64,000 nucleotides of DNA from Cymbidium sinense (taxonomy: Eukaryota > Streptophyta > Magnoliopsida > Asparagales > Orchidaceae): assembly GCA_021442155.1 (NCBI GenBank), contig CM038214.1, forward strand, positions 142,937,488 to 143,001,487, given 5' to 3'. The notes below the pieces were generated by a model. The model was not told the origin of the DNA, searched no databases, and was given only the letters and a program-made list of their open reading frames with translations. Shown here in pieces: positions 12,100 through 22,200 of the stretch (within the stretch, counting starts at the first letter, position 1; every line of letters begins with the position of its first letter). Both the position numbers and the translations under genes were made by a program.

Positions 12100-12780
12100 T
12101 GCTTAGATTGGCTCCTTACGTAGCGATTCATAAACTAGCAGTAGAGCCTACTACTAACCCTATCAAGCAAGCTCCCAGATGTATGCGATTAGACATAGAA
12201 TAACAAGTCATTTATGAAGGTAAGAAATTGATCGATGTGGGAATCATTTGGTAAAAAAATACCTAACTGGTTAGTCAACATTGTCATAGTTAAGAAAAAC
12301 TATGGCCAAATTCACATATTTGTCAATTTTAGGAATTTAAATAAGGGATGTCCAAAATATGAATTTCCACTTCCAATCCTGGAGTTGATGGTGGACATTG
12401 CCTTATCTCATGCAGTCTTCTCTTTCATGAATGCCTCATCTGGATATAACCAAATAAAGATGACCCTTGAAGATGAAAGAAACACTGCTTTTAGTACACC
12501 CAATCATAATTTAATGCTACAAGGTCATGCCTTTCAACCTTAAACATGTCGGTGCTACATACCAGGGGGCTATGACTCGAATCTTCTATGAACTCATTAA
12601 TCATCAAGTCGAGTGCCATGTCGATGATCTCATGGTTAAAAGTTTAGAAAAGGAAGACCATCTCTTTAACTTGAGAGTAGTTTTCTAACAATTAATAAAA
12701 TTTAATCTCAAAATAAAACCCTTGAAGTGTACATTTGAGGTAGCTTCAGAGAAATTCCTTAGTTTATTATCTGACACTAG
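12100..12780 (+). pseudogene. Ty3 reverse transcriptase, broken
   Basis: The frame at 12235-12543 reads NWLVNIVIVKKNYGQIHIFV, then NFRNLNKGCPKYEFPLP, then FSFMNASSGYNQIKM. This is the RT fingers and palm with the usual VDYRDLNK changed to VNFRNLNK, so the first catalytic Asp is lost. After a frameshift near 12540 it continues with HVGATYQGAMTRIF and ECHVDDLMVKS, the second catalytic block (VDD) intact. The thumb region has further stops. It would copy element RNA into DNA and is dead here. Confidence 0.85.
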
Positions 12781-12939
12781 GGAATTAAAATCAATCTGAA
12801 GAAGATCAAGGTAATATTAGAAATGCCACCCCCTAAAAGTATAACTCAACTTATCATTCCAAGGGAAATTGTAGTATCTAAGATGCTTTATATCCAACCT
12901 ATCGGGAAGATGTCGCCATTCTCAGACTTGTCAAAAGGA

Positions 12940-13260
12940 TGACAAGTGAGCATGCCTAAGACATCAAGCATTACCTGATGATGCCACAAGTCCTAAAAAC
13001 CCCTATCCCAAGCAAGCAGCTCATACTTTATAGTGCTACATTAGATGACTCTGTTGGTGCTTTGTTGGCCCAAGCTAGTGACGAAGGGAAGAAAAATGCA
13101 CTCTACTACCTTAGCCATCATATAATCCCTACTAAGGCCAATTATCCACCCATTGAGAATCATTGCCTAGCTTTAATCTTTGCATCACAAAAGCTACAAC
13201 ACTACATCCTTCCTCATAAGGTGAACTTAATCTCTAGCATCAATCCACTATAGTATCTCA
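12940..13260 (+). pseudogene. RNase H (RT-attached) domain
   Basis: An open frame at 12978-13253 contains LYSATLDDSVGALLAQAS, NALYYLSHHIIPTKANYPPI, and LALIFASQKLQHYILPHK, the conserved RT-RNase H segment of Ty3 elements. It sits directly after RT and would degrade the RNA of the RNA/DNA hybrid. After 13260 come the usual NPL and YLM residues with a stop between. The equivalent in block C is at 56166-56471. Confidence 0.85.
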
Positions 13261-13440
13261 TGACATGGTTAATGCTATCCAGACGGTTGGTACGATGGTC
13301 CATGATGCTCTCGTAGTTTGACATTACCTTCATTCCACTATGTGTGGTGAAAAGACAAGCACTGGCAAATTTCTTACCAGCACACCCACTTCCTGTTGAC
13401 TCTCCGCTTAGTGATGATCTCCCTGATGAATAAATCATGA

Positions 13441-13927
13441 ACTTAGGGGATACTAAAATTCACCACTGGGAGATGTACCTTGATGGTGTGGCTTCCTCTC
13501 AAAGAGGAAAAGAACCATAGTCTACTATTCCAAGAAAAGCCAAGGAAAGAGTAGTTCTCTTAACTCCAGACTGAGATGTGATGAGATTCTTATATCATTT
13601 GTCCAAACCTTGGACCAATAATGAAGCCAAATATGAGGCTCTAATTGCTGGTTTGGAGTTACCCATTAATCTAAGCATCCAAATATCAACATCTTTGGGG
13701 ATTCTTTGCTAGTTATCAACCAATACGTTGGGTCCTATGAGGTTATAAAGCCCAAGCTCCATCACTACCACAAGTACACCATGGAGTTGTTAGCCAAAAT
13801 CACAGATGTTATCATTTATAAGATTTCTCAAAGAGAGAATGCCATAGCAGATGCCTTAGCCAAGCTTGCTAAGGAGTTGACATGTCCGGATGATGAGTCT
13901 GTATCAATAAAGGTCCTAAATAGATAA
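13441..13927 (+). pseudogene. Second (archaeal-like) RNase H domain of Tat elements
   Basis: Pieces in shifting frames give WEMYLDGVASSQRG, NNEAKYEALIAGLEL, FGDSLLVINQYVGSYEV and ISQRENAIADALAKLAKEL. The four acidic positions (YLDG, NEAKYEAL, GDS, ADALA) can all be seen, but at least two frameshifts separate them. Its position between RNase H and integrase defines the Tat lineage. A function in replication is known only by family. The last piece forms the open frame 13706-13927. Confidence 0.85.
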
Positions 13928-14089
13928 GTCTTATCCCTTATTCATATTGAACTCATCAAAAAGTACTCTCTTGAAGGGGAGGTTTCAATTGCCAAGAAGG
14001 AAAAGGAGTTAGATTAGAGGCAACCATTCATGGATTACCTAAATAAAGGTAAACTACCTCAAGAGAAGTCCCAAGCTCATCAGATGAAG

Positions 14090-15030
14090 TAGAGAGAACT
14101 TTCCTACACTATTGTGGATGGTTTCTTATACCAATAATCTTTTGATCATATGTGGTTAAATTATGTAGACCAGCACGAAGGCCATAAGATTATGACTGAG
14201 GTATACTCAGGATTATGTGGAGCCAACAAATTCATGGCAAAGATGAAAGCCAAGATCAAGAGATTAGGATACTACTGGCCATCAATGATCAAAGATTACA
14301 TGGATATGGCTAGTTGATGCCACCAATGTGAAATACATGGTGTGGTCCTACACTAACCACCCAACATTCTACATCCTACATTGGCCTCATGGCCTTTTGA
14401 GTGTTGGGGTACTAACAAAGTGGGACCAATTGATCATCCTTCTTCCAAGGGTCATCAATTCATCTTAACTGCTACTTACTACTTTTCCAAATGGGTGAAG
14501 GTGATTCTACTCAGAGAAGTCACTACTCAGCATGTTCTCCAATATTTTAGGAATCATATCGTATATAGGTTCAGAGTGCCTCGATGAATTATATCTAATA
14601 ATGGTACTGCATTCAAGAGCACCGAGGTCAACAACGACACAACATAGATTGGAGATATTCTACCATCAACTACTCGAGGGAAAATGGCTTAGTAAAAGCT
14701 TTCAACAAAACTCTCATTCAAATACTAAAGAAGACATTTGACAACAACAAGCGATAGTCTCATAAATAGTTAGCTGAAGATGTGGGCATACTGCACCACA
14801 TATAGAACTCCAACTCAGTCTACTCTTTTCTCCTTAGTGTATGTGTCCGATGCCATTCTTCCATTAGAAGTCCAACTCCCATCACTAAGGATAGTTGTGG
14901 GTAGAAAGATCACAACCGAGCAGAACACCAAGTTATGGTTAAAAGAGCTCAAAGGTTTTGAGGTGAGATGCCTACGGGCATGCCAAAACCTTGAGTTATA
15001 TAAAGCTAAAATGATCAGGTCGATGTGCTA
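14090..15030 (+). pseudogene. Ty3 integrase, broken
   Basis: The zinc-binding region reads EVYSGLCG (usual EVHxGxCG, His lost), IKRLGYYWPSMI and CHQCEIHG with CX2C kept. The core reads WPFECWGTNKVGPID (usual WGxDxxGPI), TATYYFSKW (usual TDYFSKW) and IISNNG (usual SDNG), so visible catalytic Asp positions are replaced. The C-terminal part at 14780-14950 reads TYRTPTQSTLFSLVYVSDAI. Stops occur throughout. It would insert element DNA and is inactive here. Confidence 0.85.
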
Positions 15031-16068
15031 CTCTGCTTGTGTGTCACTCCAATGGTCTTCTTGCTTTTGGGGATGTAAGTATGCTACACTTTCCTTCCTT
15101 ACTTGGCCACTACACACTAATGAGCACCTTGTTAGTTTGGTAGGCCTTACTGCATGGCCGATAAGCTACCTCATGTTGGCTTCATTTAAGAGGATGTGAG
15201 GCAGCTACACTTTCTTCTTGGATTTACCTTTGTGCACTGACTAGGTCGAGAATATTTGAGGTTTAGGATAAGTCTCCTAGCGACTCCTTCCCTCCTGACT
15301 ACTTCAAGTTTATGTCTAGTCCTTCTTTGAGGCTCTCTACTTAGTAGTTGCTCTAAGTCAGATAGTATCTGTCTCACCGATGATAGACTATCCTGATGAT
15401 CAATTTTCCTTAAAAAGTTTTAAGCCTACACGGTTTCTTTCTAGATTGATCGTTGCACACCGATGGGCACCTTAAGTTGGTTGGTTCTCACTATAATGAT
15501 AGATAGACCACTCTTATTGATGGATACACCATAGGTTAGTTAATTCTTGCACCTTAAGATACACCACTCATGGCAGATGTAAGTTTGCTATGCTTTCTCC
15601 TTAAGTTGGCCACTATACATAAATAGGCTTTCTTTTCCAGGGCATAGGATAGTGCCCCTAGCAGCACCTCTCCTATAGGCACTATATTTGTATCACATCT
15701 TTTACTACCTTATTTAGGCACTACCCAGGGTTCTATCATATTGGACAGTTCCCCTTTTCTAGTAACTACCCTTATAGTTGGAGAATTGGTCCTGTGAATG
15801 TGCAGATTCTCCCTTAGACTAGTAAATTTGAGATAGGTCAAGGCCGTTATAGCCCTTTATCAGTGTGGTCACTCACACACCAATAGGGTCCACAAAAATA
15901 TATAAACAAAATATATATTTACTTGTGCATTAGGAGGGCACCCATACTTGTATCTTTTCCTAAGCAGGTATCCTATCTTTAGGGTAGTGTCAGCAAAACT
16001 CCCTATAAGAATCGCTGACTACTCTTGAGTTGATATAAGCCCTTAGTGGTGTATGTATGTACGTATTT
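15031..16068 (+). other. Non-coding 3' tail of the plus-strand Ty3 element
   Basis: No credible gene. Two related stretches, around 15077 (GTAAGTATGCTACACTTTCC) and 15578 (GTAAGTTTGCTATGCTTTC), each continue into TTGGCCACTA, which suggests worn internal direct repeats about 500 bases apart. This could be the element's 3' UTR or part of its LTR. It ends abruptly in TTTAGGG repeats at about 16069. Confidence 0.5.
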
Positions 16069-16879
16069 AGGGTTTAGGGTTTAGGGTTTAGGATTTTATT
16101 TTTTTGAGTTTTGGGTTTAGGGTTGTAGGTTTATGGTTTAGGGTTAGGTTTAGGGTTTAGGGTTTAGGATTTAGTATTTAGGGTTTTTTTATAGTAAGTA
16201 AACCGGTATGTTTAAGTTTATTTAGTTTATTTTTAATTTATTTGAGTTTATTTAATTTTTTTTACTTTTATTCAAGTTTATTTTTTTTATTCAGTTTAGT
16301 TTATTTATTTTAGTTTAAGTTTTTTATTTTAGTTTATTTTTTAGGTTTAGGTTTATTTTTAGTAGAGTATTTATTTTTATTTTTAGGTTTAGGTTTTAAT
16401 TTTTTTTTTTAGGTTTAGGTTTAGGTATAGGTTTAGTTTATTTTAGTTTAGGCTTAGGTTTATTTTATTTTATTTTTTTTTTTATTTTAGGTTTAGTTTT
16501 TTTTGTTTAGGGTTTTAGTTTTATTTTCTATTTCTTTTTAAGTTTATTTTTTAGGTTTAGGTTTTTATATTATTTTATTTTAGGTTTACTTTAATTTTTA
16601 TTTTAGGTTTAGTTTTTTATTTTATTTATGTTATTTATTTATTTGTTTAGTTTAAGATTTTATTTATTTTATTTTAGTTTAATTTTTAATTTTTAGTTTA
16701 TTTTCTTTTTAGGTTTAGGATTTAGTTTATGTTTTTATTTTATTATTTTATTATTTTATTTTGGTTTAGGTTTTTAGGTTTTTAGGGTTAAGGGTTTAGT
16801 GTTTAGGGTTTAGGGCTTAGGGTTTAAGGTTTAAGGTTTAGGGTTTAGGGTTTGGGGATTATGGTTTAAGGTGTTTTTT
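16069..16879 (+). repeat. Telomere-like higher-order repeat, landmark pair at 16121 and 16196
   Basis: TTTAGGG repeats, then GGGTTGTAGGTTTATGG at about 16120, then AAGTAAACCGGTATG at 16196-16210, then a T/A-rich body, and TTTAGGG again from about 16780. This shows one full higher-order unit in its canonical order. It ends at the T-run that abuts GRP module 2. Confidence 0.8.
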
Positions 16880-17323
16880 TTAATAGAGGATAAATTAAGA
16901 TACAACATTTCTTCTTTTTGATTATATCAACCAAGTAACACCCCAAGTTTTCTAAGACACAAGCGACAACATAGATAAATAATGAACACCCATAGAGAAA
17001 ATCAAAAACCTTAGATAAGTAAAACCTTGTCCACTATAAAGACAAAGTTCCATAAGCAGTAGATCGGATCAGCTGTTCTTCAATTTTTGTAGTTCCCATC
17101 AGAACCATCCCGCCAAGTAGTGGCGGGATATCATATCCCCGATCTCTCCTTCCACCACCACAACAACCTTCATCACTCCTCCTACCTCCATAACCACCAC
17201 TACTCACCACCATATCCACCCTCGGATCCCCACCTTGTGATAATCGTTGCCTCACTCTGCCTCACAAGATCTAGACTAAGCCTAGTTGACAATGATATTC
17301 CTACCATCAAGGTTCTACCCATT
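16880..17323 (-). pseudogene. Glycine-rich RNA-binding protein terminal-exon fragment, copy 2
   Basis: Minus strand from 17323: AATGGGTAGAACC, in which the Gln codon of NGQNL is TAG, then a worn RRM end and a shortened Gly/Tyr/Arg-rich tail. The tail ends DGNYKN and a TGA at 17080-17082, which matches the NWRN ending of the family with two substitutions. The presumed 3' UTR (16880-17079) shares CAACCAAGTAACAC and the exact gene order with copies 1 and 4, and ends in a minus-strand A-run. The 5' edge is again AG before AATGGG. The tail frame is broken. Confidence 0.7.
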
Positions 17324-18775
17324 CTTAAGGTTTAGGGTTTAGGGTTAGTTTAGGGTTTAAGTTTTAGGGTTAGTTTAGAGTTTAGGGTTTAGGATTTAAG
17401 GTTTGGGGATTTTAATTTAGGGTTACAAGTTTTAGGGTTTAAGGTTTAGGGTTTAGGGTTTAGGGTTTAGGCTTTAGGGTTTATGGTTTTAGGGTTTAAG
17501 TTTTATGGTTGTAGGTTTAGGGTTTAGGGTTAGTTTTAAAGTTTAGGATTTATGTATTAGTGTTTTTTAAAATTAAATAAATCAGTAGGTTAAGGTTTAT
17601 TTAGTATATTTAGTTTATTTTTTCTTTATTTGAGTTTATTTTATTTTTTATTTTTATTTAAGTTTATTTTTTATTTTTATTTAGTTTAGTTTATTTATTT
17701 TAGGTTTATTTATTTTAGTTTAGGTTTTTTATTTTAGTTTATTTTTTAATGTCTTAGGTTTATTTTTATTTAGTTTAATTTTATTTTATTTTTTAGTTTT
17801 AAGTTTTATTTTTTATTTTTAGGTTTAGGTTTAGGTATTTATTTTATTTTATTAGGTTTAGGTTTTAGGTTTTATTTTTTTAGTTTAGGTTTAGGTTTAT
17901 TTTTAGTTTATTTTATTTTATTTGGTTTATGTTTAGGTTTAGGTTTAGTTTATTTTAGGTTTTATTTATTTTAATTTATGTTTATGCTTATTTTTTTTTT
18001 ATTTTTTTTATTTTTAGTTTAGGTTTAGGTTTTTTTTTAGTTTAGGGTTTAGGTTTTACTTTTTATTTATTTTTTATCTTTTTATTTAGTGTTTATTTTA
18101 TTTTATTTTATGTTTATTTATTTTATTTTTTAGTTTTATTTTAGTTAAGTTTTATTCTTAGGTTTATTTTCTTTTTTTAGTGTAGGTTTTTATTTATTTT
18201 ATTTTTTTATTTTATTTTATTTTATTTTAGGTTTAGGTTTAGGTTTTAGTTTAGGTTTTATTTTATTTTATTTTATTTAGGTTTTTTTATTTTTTTTTAT
18301 TAGTTTTATTTAGTTTAGGTTTCGGTTTTAAGGTTTTTAGGGTTTAGATTTTATGGTTTAGGGTTTATGGTTTAGGGTGTAGGTTTTAGAGTTTTAGGGT
18401 TTAGGGTTTAGGGTTTAGGGTTAGGTTTAGTGTTTAAGCTTTAGGGTTTATGCTTTAGGGTTTAGGGTGAGGTTTAGGATTAATAGGGTTTAGGGTTTTA
18501 GAGTTTAGGGTTTAGGGTTAGCTTAGGGTTTAGGCTTTAGGCTTTAATGTTTAGGGTTTTTAGGGTTTAGGGTTTAAAGTTTAGGGTTAGTTCAGGGTTT
18601 AGGGTTTATGGTTTAGTTTAGGGTTTTAGGTTTAGTGTTTAGAGTTGTAGGTTTATGATTTAGGGTTTAAGGTTAGTTTTAGGGTTGAGGGTTAATTTTA
18701 GGGTTTAGGATTTAAGGTTTTTTTTAAAAGCAATTATGTAAATTGATAGTTTTAGGGTTTAGGGTTTAAGTTTTT
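17324..18775 (+). repeat. Telomere-like higher-order repeat, landmarks at 17508/17577 and 18641/18735
   Basis: TTTAGGG blocks, GGTTGTAGGTTTAGGG at about 17508, AATAAATCAGTAGG at about 17577, T/A-rich body to about 18300, then a long TTTAGGG-rich block to 18700. A second, weaker landmark pair lies at 18641 and 18735 and runs almost directly into GRP module 3. All units keep the same orientation. Confidence 0.8.
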
Positions 18776-19259
18776 TTTAATAGAGAACAAATTCATATTC
18801 AACATTTCTTATTTTTGATTTCATCATTGAAGTGGTACCCTAGGTTTTCTAAGACCCAAGCGATGATATAAATAAAAAATGAACACCCATAGAGTAAATT
18901 AAAAACCCTAGATAAATTGAACCTCCTCTACTACAAAGGCACAATTCTTTAAGCAATAGATCGGATCAGGCGTTCTTCAGTTTCTCTAGTTCCCATTAGA
19001 ACCATCACCGCCTCTCAAATAATGGGATCCGCCATCATCTCTCCGATCACTCCCTCCCCCACCACCATGGACGTAACCTCCATCGCTCCTCTTACCTCCA
19101 TGACCACCACTGCTTCGACCACCACCTCCATATCCATCAGCACCTCCAGATCCCCCCACCACCATTGTGATAATCATTGCATCCAGCTTTGCCTCCACTG
19201 CTAGATCTAGATTTAGCCTACTTGATGGTGATGTTCCTGCCATGAAGGTTATGCCCATT
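18776..19259 (-). pseudogene. Glycine-rich RNA-binding protein terminal-exon fragment, copy 3
   Basis: Minus strand from 19259: AAT GGG CAT AAC C, read with a small shift as the NG-NL-GRNIT segment, an in-frame TAG where the family has Gln, then a Gly-rich tail with GGGSGGADGYGGGGRSSGGH in the open frame 18986-19258. The end is GGN, TAG (for Trp), RN, TGA at 18977-18979. The 3' UTR (18776-18976) is the most diverged of the four but ends in the same A-run next to GAACAAATTC. It lies about 1.45 kb beyond copy 2, in the same orientation. Confidence 0.7.
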
Positions 19260-22200
19260 CTTTGGATTTAGTGTTAGTTTATGGTTTAGGGTTTAAGGTT
19301 TAGGGCTTGGTTTTGGGTTTAGGATTATGATTTAGTGTTTAAGATTTAGGGTTTTAAGATTTAGGCTTAGGTTTAAGGTTTAGGGTTTAGTATTTAGTCA
19401 TTAAGGTTTAGGTGTTTTAGGGTTTAGGGTTTAGAGTTTGTTTATATAGCTTAGATTTAGGTTAGTTTAGAGTTTAAGGTTTTTTAGGGTTTAGGTTTAG
19501 GGATTAGAGTTTAGGTTTAGGGTTAGTTAGGTTTAGAGTTTTAGGGTTTAGGTTTAGTTTATAGTTTAGGTTAGGTTTAGTTCAGGTTTAGGTTTATTTT
19601 ATGATTTAGTTTAGGTTAGAGAGGTTAGTTTAGTTTAGGTTGTTTAGGTTTAGTTTAGGGTTTTAGGGTTTAGGGTGTATTTAATTATAAAAAAAAACTA
19701 AGTAAAATGGTATGTTTAGGTTTATTTAGTTTATTTTTTCTTTATTTTAGTTTATTTTATTTTTTATTTTTATATAGGTTTATTTTTTATTTTTTATTTT
19801 TTATTTTTTATAGTTTGGTTCATTTATTTTAGGTTTTTTATTTTAGTTTATTTTTCAAGTTTAATTTAGGTTTATTTTTATTTTTTAGTTTAGTTTTATT
19901 TTTATTTTATATTTTAGGTTTTGGTATTATTTTATATTTTTAGGTTTAGTTTAGGTCTATATATATTTTTTTAGATTTAAGTTTGTGGTTTTATTTTAGG
20001 ATTATGTTTAGGTTTTATTTTTATTTTAGGTTTATTTTTAGTTTATTCTATTTTATTTAGTTTAAGTTTAAGTTTAGGTTAAGGTTTAGGTTTAGGTTTA
20101 ATTTATTTTTATTTAGATTTAGGTTTATTTTATTTTTATTTTAGGATTATGTTTTATTTAGTTTAGGGTTTAGGTTTTATTTTTAGGTCAATTATTTAGG
20201 TTTTAGTTTTTGTTTAGTTTTATTTTATTTATTTAGGTTTATTTTATTTATATAGGTTTAGTTTATTTTATTTTTTTTTAGTTTGGTTTAGGTTTCTATT
20301 TATTTTATTTTAGTTTAGCCTTTTTTTCTTTTAGTTTAGTTTAGGTTTAGGTTTTAGTTTATGTTTTTACTTTATTTTATTTATTTATTTTATTTTAGTT
20401 TAGGTTTTATTTTATTTTATTTTTAGGTTTTATTTAGTTTAGGTTTAGCTTTTTAGCTTTTTAGAATTTAGGGTTTAGGGTTTAGGGTTTAGAGTTTAGG
20501 GTTTAGGATTGGGGTTTAGGTTTAGGGTTTAGGATTTAGGGTTTAAGGTTTAGGTTAAGTTTAGGGTTTAGGGTTTAGGTTAAGTTTAGGGTTTAAGGTT
20601 TAGGGTTTTAGGTTTAGAGTTTAGGGTTTAGGGTTTAGGGATTAGTGAGTTTAGGGTTTAGGATTTGTTATAGGTTTAGGGTTTAGAGTTTATAGTTTAG
20701 GGTTTAGGGCTTAGGTCTTAGAGTTTTAGGGTTTAGGGTTTAACGATTAGGGTTTAGGGTTTAAGGTTTAGGGTTTAAGGTTTTAGGGTTTAGGGTTTAG
20801 GGTTTATGATTTACAATTTAGGGAATATGATTTTTTAGTGTTTATGGTTTAGGGTTGTAGGTTTAGGGTTTAGGGTTTAGGGTTAGTTTTAAGGTTTAGG
20901 ATTTATGGTTTAGGCTTTTTTTGAAATTTAGTAAACTTGTAGGTTTAGATTTTTTTATTTAGTTTATTTTTTAAATAAACTGTTAGGGTTTACGGTTTAA
21001 GGTTTACGGTTTTTAGGGTTTAGGGTTTAGGGTTTGGGGTTGTAGGTTTAGGGTTTAGGGTTTATGATTTAGGTTTATTTAGGATTTAGGTTTAGGGTTA
21101 TTTTATTTATTATTTTTTTATTTAGTGTAGTTTATTTATTTTAGGTTTATCTATTTTAGTTTAGGTTTATTATTTTAATTTATTTTTTTTGGTTTTGGTT
21201 TAACCAGGTTTATTTTAGTTGAGTTTTATTTTTATTTTATTTTTAGGTTTAGTTTATTTTTAGTTGAGTTATTTTATTTTATTTTAGGTTTTTTTAGGTT
21301 TAGGTTTTAAGTTTATTTGGGTAGGGTTTAAGTTTTATTTGGGTTTAGGGTTTTATGGTTTAGGGTTTTAGGGTTTAGGGTTTAGTGTTAAGGTTTAGGC
21401 TTTAGTTTTTAAGCTCTAGGATTTATTATTTTTTTAGGGTTTTAGGTTTGGTTTTGGGGTTTAGGTTTTAGGGTTTAGGGTTTAGGGTTTAGGTTGTAGG
21501 TTTAGTCCAGGGTTTTTAGGGTTTAGGGTTTTAATTTTAGGGTTTTTTAGGGTTTATTTTAATTTAGTTTTGGTTTAGTTTTAGTTTTTTAGGGTTTAGT
21601 TTAGGGTTTATTTAGGGTTTAGAGTTAGGGTTTAGTTTGTTTATTTATTTTTATATTTTTTTGTTTATTATTATTATCTTTTTAAATTTAAAAAATAGTT
21701 TAGTTTAGTTTATTTAGTTTATTTTATTTTATTTATTTAGTTATTTTATTTATTTTATTATTTAGTTTATTTTATTTATTTAGGGTTTAGTTTAGGTAGT
21801 TATTTTTAGGGTTTATTTAGTTTAGGTTTGGGTTTTTTTTAGTTTATTTTTTGGTTTATTTAGGTTTAGTTTTTTTTTTTAGTTTAGATTTTGGTTTAGG
21901 TTTATTTTAGAGTTTTTTAGTTATTTTAGTTTTTTAGTTTTATTATTTTTTTTGTTTATATATTATTATTATTATATTTTATCTTTTTTAAAAATTAGTT
22001 TTTTAGGTTTATTTAGTTTATTAATTTTTTTATTTTAGTTTATTTTATTTTTTATTTTAATTTTAGTTTATTTTTATTTTTATTTAGTTTAGTTTATTTA
22101 TTTTAGGTTTATTTAGTTTAGTTTGGGTTCTTTATTTTAGTTGATTTTTTAGGTTTAGGTTTCATTTATTTTAGTTTAGTTTATTTTAGTTTAGGTTTAG

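Larger units (their letters stand above)
1700..16068 (+). mobile_element. Decayed Ty3/gypsy (Tat-type) element interrupted by a 6.7-kb insertion
   Basis: Domain order on the plus strand is gag, spacer, protease, Lys-rich linker, reverse transcriptase, RNase H, second (archaeal-like) RNase H, integrase. The second RNase H before integrase is the hallmark of the plant Tat lineage. The protease is split by foreign DNA at 3960-10700. Stops and frameshifts occur in every domain, and the reverse transcriptase and integrase have lost catalytic acids. I could not identify flanking LTRs, primer-binding site or polypurine tract. Both ends run into telomere-like DNA. Limits are approximate. Confidence 0.8.
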